DNA of 11,357 bases from NCBI GenBank assembly GCA_038256935.1, contig JBBSJV010000049.1, positions 1-11,357 of the forward strand. The letters are read 5' to 3'. Each line of letters starts with the position of its first letter. The stretch's first letter is position 1. The stretch comes from JBBSJV01 sp038256935. Lineage in GTDB: Bacteria > Patescibacteriota > JACMRA01. The translations under genes were made by a program, and so were the position numbers. Positions 5,978 to 11,357 of the stretch are shown here, piece by piece. The notes below the pieces were generated by a model, which worked only from the letters and a program-made list of their open reading frames with translations, ran no database searches and was not told the origin of the DNA.

Positions 5978-6562
5978 TTAACTTGTTAGAACATCTACTG
6001 GTATTATTGGTGTTATGCACCCACTTCCTCTGTATGGATCCACACCACCGCCATTTGCTATTAGATAATCACTAGGAATGCTTGAATTAAAAGGGTTGAT
6101 TAACAGGACTAGAACTTTCTGGGGGAGTTAGACTTGAGTCAGTATTAATAGTCTCACTTGGAGTATCCGATTCTAATAAATCTTGAGAGAGATATAAGCC
6201 ACATTGTCTGTGTTTTGTTCTTCGATAAGACCTGTTGGAATACCATAATACTCTTTTATTGCTTGACCAGTCCAACAAGTATTTGTTCCACCAACATTTG
6301 CATCTATGCATAACTGATAAGTAGCAAAAGCTGTTCCATTTATTCCAAAAATTACTTCTGTACCTTCAACGTAACCATGCTCAATTGGATAATAGCTTGA
6401 ATTATTAAGTTCTTGAACATTGACTGAGATTAATTCAGACTGAATGCCATAATCAGTAACTTGAGTATTTCTTTCAGCCCCTAATGCAGCATACACACCC
6501 GTATTAAATGTTAATTCCACAGATAATCCTACTAATACTAAACCACTTTCAAACGAATTCAT
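5978..6562 (-). pseudogene. Broken gene for an exported protein, two frameshifts
   Basis: From the ATG at 6562 the frame runs 129 residues: a hydrophobic N-terminus ending VYAALGAE (signal-peptide-like), a middle with two Cys (CIDANVGGTNTC), then a stop at 6173. Coding sense continues in a second frame from about 6190 to 6087 (SQDLLESDTPSETINTDSS, Ser/Thr/Pro-rich). It goes on in a third frame to 5978 (NSSIPSDYLIANGGGVDPYR, then GSGCITPIIPVDVLTS). Removing one TC unit from a (TC)4 run (6185-6192) and one base from the CCCTTTT run near 6090 restores one frame of about 190 residues. An intrinsic terminator follows the third-frame stop and a TATAAA lies five bases before the ATG. I do not recognise the family. 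The alternative is a short 129-residue protein with a non-coding tail. Confidence 0.65.
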
Positions 6563-6567
6563 AATAT

Positions 6568-6573
6568 TTTATA
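6568..6573 (-). promoter_or_regulatory. -10 element of the broken exported-protein gene
   Basis: TATAAA on the minus strand ends five bases before the ATG at 6562, with a TACAAT hexamer eight bases further upstream. Either could be the -10. The nearer one would give a leaderless transcript. Confidence 0.4.
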
Positions 6574-6642
6574 ATTGTATTAAATTTAAACTTTAACAAT
6601 TAATTATGAAATTTTTTTCACACTGTCAATAACAGTAAGTTA

Positions 6643-6978
6643 CTAAAATACGTCACCTACTCTTGTTGGTTTTAGGCAAATAAGTATAGAATTATCTTTA
6701 CTTTTGCCATAATCTATTGATACTAGATTACAATTTTTTAGCTGAACAAGTATTGATTGTAATGTATCTTTTACCATAGTACTCATAGTCCTTTTATTAC
6801 AAGCAGTTTGGAGTTCTTGCTTTGAAATCTCATAATAATAACAACCATTTTCCACCTTTATTGGATCTGCATTTAACATTGAGACAACGACATCAGCCAC
6901 CCCTTTCTCTTCATCAATAATTACTTGATCAAAAAATATTGTATAGTTTACTGAATTGTTATTACCAAAGCTTTCCAT
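6643..6978 (-). CDS. Small hypothetical protein, second gene of the peptidoglycan hydrolase operon
   Basis: This encodes 111 residues from the ATG at 6978. The frame is open further upstream from a TTG at 7023, but that would overlap the preceding gene and is unlikely. The protein starts MESFGNNNSVNYTIFFDQVI and shows strands (VADVVVSML) around a YYYEISKQELQ element. A helix (VKDTLQSILVQLKNC) and a last strand (SILICLKP) follow, a compact alpha/beta pattern with four scattered cysteines. No signal peptide or membrane segment is present, so it is probably cytoplasmic. I recognise no family. It begins ten bases after the stop of the hydrolase gene, so the two are surely cotranscribed, and it may help control or localise that enzyme (inference). 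Confidence 0.6.
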   Translation of the reverse strand: MESFGNNNSVNYTIFFDQVIIDEEKGVADVVVSMLNADPIKVENGCYYYEISKQELQTACNKRTMSTMVKDTLQSILVQLKNCNLVSIDYGKSKDNSILICLKPTRVGDVF

Positions 6979-6988
6979 AAAAAGAACT

Positions 6989-8800
6989 TTAAGACTCCAA
7001 ATAAGCCTGTATCTGGCCTGCAAGATTCTCTACCTTAGAACAATAATCTCCGTTTGGGTTGTAGATTTTCCATTTTGTACAGTCTTTTACTCCCCTTCCT
7101 TCAAGTCTTTGATACCATTTTCCAAAGGCAGCTGCTCCATCTTCCCAAGATTTGTAAGTAATGTTAGACCCACCATCTGTTAGTCCCATAGAATAAATGT
7201 TTTGATGCTGTCCTGGTCTTGTTAGATTTCCATTATTTGTAAACCTATCTGTACCAAATCTACTCTCTAATCTTGCAATTGTCAGAACGTATTTGAGAGG
7301 GACATTATATTTACGAGACACTTCCAGATACACTGCTCCGCTAACAGGTGGTTCATAGTTTCGATCGTAGATTTCAAAAGATCTGTTACGAGCCACGTAT
7401 TTATCAATCTTATCGATAGTTTTGAGTAATTCTACCTTGTCGTTTTTACTTGCCATTTCTTGCTCCAACTGCTCAATTGTCAATGAATCGATTTCAGCAT
7501 AATTTGCAACTCCAAAGATACTAATTAGATCAGTGTTTGCAGGTACTGTGCCAGTTTCAGTTTCCACCACTTGTTCTTGCCCTACCCCCATTTGATTCAT
7601 AATATTTGGGATCGAAAGCACGTAGCTGTAATAGGCTACAACTTCCTCGTTTTCCATATCTAAAGCCTCACATGATATTGGATTTCTTAGTTCAAGCAAT
7701 ACTTCGATGTCAGTTTTATCAGGGTCGCATGTATTTGGATTAGCGGGATCAGTACCAAGCTTAAATTCTTCAAAATTAGTCAACTGATCACTATCAAAGT
7801 CACCATCTTTTTCACCGATACTTCCAGCATTTTCGATCATCCATTCATTGAAAGCTACTGTTTCTGGGTCTTCTGGGATTTTTTCGGTAGCTCCTGCAAT
7901 CTGAGCTGGGCTGAGCTTACTTAGATCACCTAACAAATCCGTGTTTCCACTGGCCCAAACCGTTCCTGCAAAAAGACTGGAGAATAAAAATAGCGCTATA
8001 CTCAGTTTGCTTATCTGAAGCTTTGGAATATTTCTAAAAGGATTAAGCTTTGGCAGCTTGAAATTTGCAAAAAGGTTTCCAAATCTTTGAGATAAAGGTT
8101 TTTTAGGCTGTTCGTAAATTAACCCATTCATCATCTCAGGTTTCAAAATAGCATTGTCTTTGGGCCTTTCAAAAATCTCTTCAGATAATGGCCATAACGT
8201 GCCAGACATTCTCGATATACCTTCATCGTTTTGCTGATAAGGGTCAAATTCTGGGCGAGATAGATTGTTATCACCCATTGTCAGCCAAGCGATGGGGCTT
8301 TCTTGCTGGCGGATAATTCTTACTGGGACAGGTTGGAGAAAATTGCTTTGCGATTGGTACTCTACTCCATCTAGTTTTGCTTTAAAACCTTTTATTCTAT
8401 CCCTTGCTTGTTGAGTGACGACCGGGATTGATCTTCGTTTGATGGCAGGTAAGACTTGAGAATGGCTGTATTGAGACTTCTTCTGCAAACCTTTACCAAA
8501 GCCTAAATATTGATCCTGACCTGATTCGATAGCTTCTACAAGGTTGTTAGAATTATTAATCGAGTCTTGAATGTTTTTAAAATTTACTTTAAATACGTTT
8601 ATGCCATTTCCAAAGGCTTTCTTGGCAATATTTATAGCTGGGTTGGCTAAAGACTCATCTTGATTTACTGTATTTTGAGGTGAGTGATACTTATTAATAT
8701 ACACTTGATACAATCTTTCAAACTCAGCTTTGTCCTGATCAGAATGAGGATTGGACTGAGAATTCGAAGTTTTATTTTGGGTTTGAAACTGATCTGACAT
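6989..8800 (-). CDS. Membrane-anchored peptidoglycan hydrolase (lysozyme/glucosaminidase-like) with calcium-binding repeat
   Basis: This is a 603-residue bitopic protein. Residues 1-260 are polar, Gln/Asn/Ser-rich and lack a signal peptide, so they should lie in the cytoplasm. A basic stretch precedes one membrane helix (about 265-284, LSIALFLFSSLFAGTVWASG). Outside is a TSP3/EF-hand-like calcium loop (D334, D336, D338, E345; DGDFDSDQLTNFEEF, then LGTDPANPNTC). A coiled linker follows, then a C-terminal lytic domain (about 485-603). That domain contains VSRKYNVPLKYVLTIARLES with likely catalytic E512, then FGTDRF, SMGLTDGG and SWEDGAAAFGKWY. Cysteine pairs (358/377 and 574/587) may form disulfides. 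The best match is the lysozyme-like/glucosaminidase fold acting on peptidoglycan glycan strands; exact bond specificity is unknown. It leads an operon with the 6643-6978 gene and diverges from the methyltransferase gene. Confidence 0.8.
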   Translation of the reverse strand: MSDQFQTQNKTSNSQSNPHSDQDKAEFERLYQVYINKYHSPQNTVNQDESLANPAINIAKKAFGNGINVFKVNFKNIQDSINNSNNLVEAIESGQDQYLGFGKGLQKKSQYSHSQVLPAIKRRSIPVVTQQARDRIKGFKAKLDGVEYQSQSNFLQPVPVRIIRQQESPIAWLTMGDNNLSRPEFDPYQQNDEGISRMSGTLWPLSEEIFERPKDNAILKPEMMNGLIYEQPKKPLSQRFGNLFANFKLPKLNPFRNIPKLQISKLSIALFLFSSLFAGTVWASGNTDLLGDLSKLSPAQIAGATEKIPEDPETVAFNEWMIENAGSIGEKDGDFDSDQLTNFEEFKLGTDPANPNTCDPDKTDIEVLLELRNPISCEALDMENEEVVAYYSYVLSIPNIMNQMGVGQEQVVETETGTVPANTDLISIFGVANYAEIDSLTIEQLEQEMASKNDKVELLKTIDKIDKYVARNRSFEIYDRNYEPPVSGAVYLEVSRKYNVPLKYVLTIARLESRFGTDRFTNNGNLTRPGQHQNIYSMGLTDGGSNITYKSWEDGAAAFGKWYQRLEGRGVKDCTKWKIYNPNGDYCSKVENLAGQIQAYLES

Positions 8801-8866
8801 TAGACTAGTTTTGATTTTTGTATTTGTTTTGTAGTAAGAGTACTTATACCACTACTTGATTATGAT

Positions 8867-8872
8867 TATACT
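8867..8872 (+). promoter_or_regulatory. -10 element of the RsmF-like gene
   Basis: TATACT ends seven bases before the ATG at 8880, which places the transcription start at the A of the start codon. No Shine-Dalgarno exists. On the opposite strand TATAAG (8843-8848) could serve the divergent hydrolase gene with a leader of about 35 bases. Confidence 0.45.
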
Positions 8873-8879
8873 TTAGAAT

Positions 8880-10028
8880 ATGCAAACTGACAAATCTATT
8901 TCCATTCCAGCCTTTTTAGCCGATGAATACGTACAAATCTTAGGTAATGAGTATGATCTATTTAAAAAAAGTTTGAGCCAAAAACCAGTTCGTGCTGGCA
9001 ACCCTAACCCAACTAAAAATTGGCAAAGTAAGACTGAGCTCGAAAGTGTAAACTGGCACCCTACTGCCAAATATTTACAAGAGGGATTCAAACCTTCCAA
9101 AGATCCTGATTGGTTAGACGGGAAATATTACGTGCAAGAACCATCTTCATTAGCGCTAAGTTCGTATTTACAAGCGTTTAAAGACCCAATTCTAGCTCTT
9201 GATTTATGTGCAGCTCCAGGGGGCACTACTACTCAGCTACTTGCTGGCTTACCTGAAAAGAGTATAATAATTGGTAATGAGGTAGTCTCCAAACGCAATA
9301 GAATTTTGATCGAAAATCTGACTATGTGGGGTAGTTACGACACCTTTATTACCCAAAACCACCCTACTACCTTTGCTCAATTTGAAAATACTTTTGACCT
9401 AGTAGTAGTCGATGCTCCTTGCTCTGGCGAAGGGTTATGCAGAAAAGATCCATATATTTTTAACACCATCACCGAGAGAATAATTTGGGGAAGTCAAAGA
9501 CGCCAATTAACGATTTTGCAACCTCTTGTGGAGATTATCAAACCTGGTGGAATGCTTATTTACTCGACTTGCACCTGGAATACCAAAGAAAATGAAGAAG
9601 TAATATCTGAGTTTTTGGATACTAATCCTGAGTTTGAGATAGTAAGTAATCCCAATTTATCAGATAATGGCTGGCTGGCGTTAGAAAAGGGTCAGTACAG
9701 AGCATTTCCGCATAGAATCCAAGGTGAAGGGCTGTTTATTTGCGGACTAAGGAAAAAAGGTGAGCTTGAAACTGGGCTAAAACGCTTTAAAAAACTAAAA
9801 TCCCTACCCTATCATTACAAACCACTTTCAAAAATCGAAATGACTAGGCTGCTAGAATTATTACCAGAAGACGTAGCTTCAAATCAAGATGATTTTATCT
9901 TTGTAAAAAACCAAGACGGCTACAAAGTCTTTCCAAAAACCTCAATGCCGTATCTTGAAACGTTTGCAGAAAAACTGAATATTCACGATTATGGAGTACT
10001 GGGTAAGTTTGAATTGAAGGGGATCTAA
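8880..10028 (+). CDS. RsmF/RsmB-type rRNA cytosine-C5 methyltransferase (NOL1/NOP2/Sun family)
   Basis: This 382-residue cytoplasmic enzyme transfers a methyl group from S-adenosylmethionine to C5 of an rRNA cytosine. Motif I is LDLCAAPGGTTTQL (107-120), the SAM site. Motif IV is VVVDAPCSGEGLCRKDP (175-191) with C181, and motif VI is LIYSTCTWNTKENEE (226-240) with C231. The two cysteines are the product-release and nucleophile pair of the family. The N-terminal PUA-like RNA-binding region is short. After the catalytic core, FPHRIQGEGLFICGLRKKG (276-294) is the typical RsmF-side ending, followed by a C-terminal domain of about 90 residues. The whole is shorter than E. coli RsmF (479 residues), mostly at the C-terminus, so the exact target (16S C1407 or another site) is not certain. 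It has its own promoter. Confidence 0.92.
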   Translation: MQTDKSISIPAFLADEYVQILGNEYDLFKKSLSQKPVRAGNPNPTKNWQSKTELESVNWHPTAKYLQEGFKPSKDPDWLDGKYYVQEPSSLALSSYLQAFKDPILALDLCAAPGGTTTQLLAGLPEKSIIIGNEVVSKRNRILIENLTMWGSYDTFITQNHPTTFAQFENTFDLVVVDAPCSGEGLCRKDPYIFNTITERIIWGSQRRQLTILQPLVEIIKPGGMLIYSTCTWNTKENEEVISEFLDTNPEFEIVSNPNLSDNGWLALEKGQYRAFPHRIQGEGLFICGLRKKGELETGLKRFKKLKSLPYHYKPLSKIEMTRLLELLPEDVASNQDDFIFVKNQDGYKVFPKTSMPYLETFAEKLNIHDYGVLGKFELKGI

Positions 10029-10074
10029 TCGTCATCAGATTCACTGAGATAGTTATTATAAGTCGCTAAGAAAC

Positions 10075-10317
10075 ATGCAAAAGCCAAAGCATAAATCGAA
10101 TGCAGTATTAATTTTGTTTAAACTGTGGTTTCAAGAAATTTACAGCTACCATCAGGGATTCTGCCAAACATTTCCTACCCATGCTCGTAACTTACTGGTA
10201 TTTGAGCATCGTTTGGTAAATGACATTCAAAGTTAACATATTATTGCAGTAGAAAATGCTAAAGATGCCAGACCTGAAGAAACACCAAAAAAAGTAAAGT
10301 TATTTGTTCTTTATTGA
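10075..10317 (+). pseudogene. Possible small gene broken by one nonsense codon
   Basis: From the ATG at 10075 the frame reads MQKPKHKSNAVLILFKLWFQ, then a His- and Phe-rich stretch (SYHQGFCQTFPTHARNLLVF), to a TAA at 10234 (53 residues). The same frame continues without a shift for 26 more codons (HIIAVENAKDARPEETPKKV onward) to a TGA at 10317. Such a run with only one stop is unexpected in this AT-rich spacer, and the codons look protein-like. It may be a real 53-residue protein, or a 79-residue gene with a nonsense change. I recognise no family. A short minus-strand frame also covers 10026-10115, which weakens the call. Confidence 0.35.
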
Positions 10318-10379
10318 TTGTTTGTCATTATAATACACTGAAAAAATAGCAAAATATAAAGTTGGTTCGCATAGGACAT

Positions 10380-10411
10380 TTGACTCACCCTTATTCTGTA
10401 CAGATTATAAT
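10380..10411 (+). promoter_or_regulatory. Promoter-like pair in the remnant region
   Basis: TTGACT (10380-10385) is followed at 17 bases by GATTAT (10403-10408) and at 20 bases by a perfect TATAAT (10406-10411). No intact gene follows; the next frames are the broken pieces from 10437 on. It may be a relic promoter or drive a short RNA. Confidence 0.35.
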
Positions 10412-10487
10412 TTTTACTTTAGCATAATCATAGTTTATGAAAGAATCACAATAGAGTGAATTAAGATTTGATCTGGATAATCTTGGA

Positions 10488-10655
10488 TGACAACCGGTAA
10501 GTTTTCAATAAATACAGCAACTTTTTTTCGTAAGTGATGCAGCAGTTGATCAGGATAAAACACTCATAAGTAAAATAGGAAATAAAATTTCATTCATAAC
10601 AATAGATTATAATGGCTCAATTCATAAATTTGATGTTATTAAAATCAATCAATAA
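10488..10655 (+). pseudogene. Remnant of a small gene with two compensating frameshifts
   Basis: The ATG at 10488 opens MTTGKFSINTATFF, which is lost at a run of seven T residues. The next frame carries VSDAAVDQDK, and after GATAAACAC the original frame resumes with TLISKIGNKISFITIDYNGS and on to a TAA at 10655. Removing one T and adding one A in these two runs gives a single 55-residue protein. Its start (KFSINTA) and strand-rich end recall KFAVTTA and the C-terminal strands of the intact 10745 protein, so the two may be old tandem copies. Short coding-like pieces upstream, from an ATG at 10437, may belong to it. The evidence is suggestive only. Confidence 0.35.
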
Positions 10656-10707
10656 ATTCTCATAATTTGTTTTTGACGTGAGATCAATATTAGTGAAGGT
10701 GAAACAC

Positions 10708-10736
10708 TTTACAAAGGTAAATTAATATGCTAATAT
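10708..10736 (+). promoter_or_regulatory. Promoter of the 10745 gene
   Basis: TTTACA (10708-10713) and TAATAT (10731-10736) are exactly 17 bases apart. The predicted transcription start falls one or two bases before the ATG at 10745, which favours that codon over the ATG at 10727. Confidence 0.45.
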
Positions 10737-10744
10737 TTGGGAAT

Positions 10745-10951
10745 ATGAGTGAAAATTTTGTAGATCTAGGTAACACTACTGATGTAAAAAGAGAGAGTAT
10801 AAAGTTTGCTGTAACTACGGCTGTTCTAATGATTGGCGGCGAAAGGTGCTATAATGTTTCAATAATTAGAAACAGACAACAAGTTATTGAGAAAATTCAA
10901 TTTACATATAACAATGTGAATTATGAATTTAATGCTAATCAACTTCAATAG
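10745..10951 (+). CDS. Small hypothetical protein
   Basis: This encodes 68 residues from the ATG at 10745 (MSENFVDLGNTTDVKRESIK). An in-frame ATG at 10727 would add six residues (MLIFGN) and has an AAAGG nine bases upstream, so the start is open to question. I prefer 10745 because the promoter pair upstream would start transcription just before it. The protein has a polar N-terminus, a hydrophobic strand (KFAVTTAVLMIGG), then alternating strands (YNVSIIRN, KIQFTYNNVNYEF). It looks like a small all-beta domain with no signal peptide. No family is recognised. It may be the intact relative of the remnant at 10488-10655. The stop is a TAG 85 bases before the recombinase gene. Confidence 0.5.
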   Translation: MSENFVDLGNTTDVKRESIKFAVTTAVLMIGGERCYNVSIIRNRQQVIEKIQFTYNNVNYEFNANQLQ

Positions 10952-11021
10952 TCACAAATGATTTAAATTCTTGACTACCTTTACAAAAACCCCCTTACTT
11001 CGTATAACATATTTAGTGATC

Positions 11022-11027
11022 TATAAA
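11022..11027 (+). promoter_or_regulatory. -10 element of the tyrosine recombinase gene
   Basis: TATAAA ends eight bases before the ATG at 11036, implying a transcript that starts at or next to the start codon. No convincing -35 or Shine-Dalgarno is seen. Confidence 0.4.
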
Positions 11028-11035
11028 AGATTTAT

Positions 11036-11357
11036 ATGGCTTTATACAAACGCGACATGGAAGATTTTTTGCTGTATTGTGAGCTCACCAAGCAGTACTC
11101 ATTTAACACCGTGCGCAACTACCGCAATACTTTGGAAAGATTTGGAGAGTATTTAGAAAGCATGAAAATCGAGCAAACTAATATGATAGATCTAGATGTG
11201 ATCAATGGCTACAGGCATTACCTACATAACAAAAACTCGATTCGAAACGACAAACTCAGTCTAAAATCTCAATCCTATCAAATCATAGTCCTGAGGAGTT
11301 TTTTCAAGTTTCTGATCAAACATGGTTCTGTGGTTTTAAATCCTGATAGATTAGAGC
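11036..11357 (+). CDS. Tyrosine recombinase (XerC/XerD-like integrase), N-terminal part only
   Basis: The frame opens at the ATG at 11036 and runs off the right edge (107 codons visible). It reads MALYKRDMEDFLLYCELTKQ, then YSFNTVRNYRNTLERFGEYL (21-40), the classic SAM-like core-binding helix pair of phage-integrase/Xer proteins. NGYRHYLHNKN and SLKSQSYQIIVLRSFFKFLI follow, matching the helices that wrap around DNA before the catalytic domain. The catalytic Arg-His-Arg-Tyr set would lie beyond the window. It could be the housekeeping chromosome-dimer resolvase or an element integrase; the visible part does not decide. Its promoter appears to give a leaderless mRNA. Confidence 0.88.
   Translation, partial: MALYKRDMEDFLLYCELTKQYSFNTVRNYRNTLERFGEYLESMKIEQTNMIDLDVINGYRHYLHNKNSIRNDKLSLKSQSYQIIVLRSFFKFLIKHGSVVLNPDRLE

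Noticed and set aside
6612..6635. Small hairpin ACTGT/ACAGT near the end of the 6643-6978 gene
   Set aside because: On the minus strand it is followed by A residues and not T residues, so it is not an intrinsic terminator for that gene.
8873..9100. Minus-strand open frame opposite the methyltransferase start
   Set aside because: Antisense shadow of a well-supported gene.
10026..10115. Minus-strand frame ending YNNYLSESDDD with a hydrophobic lead
   Set aside because: About 30 codons, no good start codon, and it overlaps the plus-strand candidate at 10075.
10971..11156. Plus-strand open frame of 61 codons before and within the recombinase
   Set aside because: It overlaps the recombinase start out of frame; the recombinase frame shows family motifs.
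1..11357. CRISPR arrays, tRNA or rRNA genes, and complete insertion sequences
   Set aside because: I saw no regularly spaced repeats, cloverleaf-like segments or transposase frames with terminal repeats.
1..11357. Reassigned TGA codon as in Gracilibacteria or Absconditabacteria
   Set aside because: Conserved genes contain no in-frame TGA, and TGA ends the 400-720 gene just before its operon partner.

Overview
The window is an AT-rich bacterial segment. It looks most like a small-genome lineage of the Candidate Phyla Radiation (Patescibacteria). The grounds are short, scattered genes, a stand-alone gatB with no gatA or gatC beside it, almost no Shine-Dalgarno sequences, many small proteins I do not recognise, and an N-in membrane protein carrying a lytic domain. 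This placement is an inference; no 16S or other definitive marker is present. The standard code fits: TAA, TAG and TGA all act as stops.

Layout. 1-720 (minus): a CYTH-domain protein cut by the window edge, preceded in the same transcript by a small unknown protein. 745-902: a very AT-rich divergent promoter region. 903-1256 (plus): a SnoaL/NTF2-like protein with a clear intrinsic terminator. 1340-1639 (plus): an unknown small protein. 1641-2652 (minus): two overlapping genes, a small possible membrane protein and a protein with an HExxH motif. 2714-3241 (minus): a secreted protein. 3372-4829 (plus): gatB. 4834-5312: a broken winged-helix regulator gene, then a decayed second copy of the last ~95 bases of gatB. 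5422-5688 (minus): a small unknown protein with terminator. 5978-6562 (minus): a broken exported-protein gene. 6643-8800 (minus): a two-gene operon led by a membrane-anchored peptidoglycan hydrolase. 8880-10028 (plus): an RsmF-like rRNA m5C methyltransferase. 10029-10744: gene remnants. 10745-10951: a small unknown protein. 11036-end: the N-terminal part of a tyrosine recombinase.

Two themes stand out. First, at least three and perhaps five loci are decaying. Most of their frameshifts lie in short homopolymer or dinucleotide runs, while the long genes between them are intact. The duplicated gatB tail with a dead regulator between the copies looks like the scar of an old insertion at the gatB 3' end. 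Second, several genes have a near-consensus -10 hexamer only 5-8 bases before the start codon and no ribosome binding site, which suggests leaderless transcripts.
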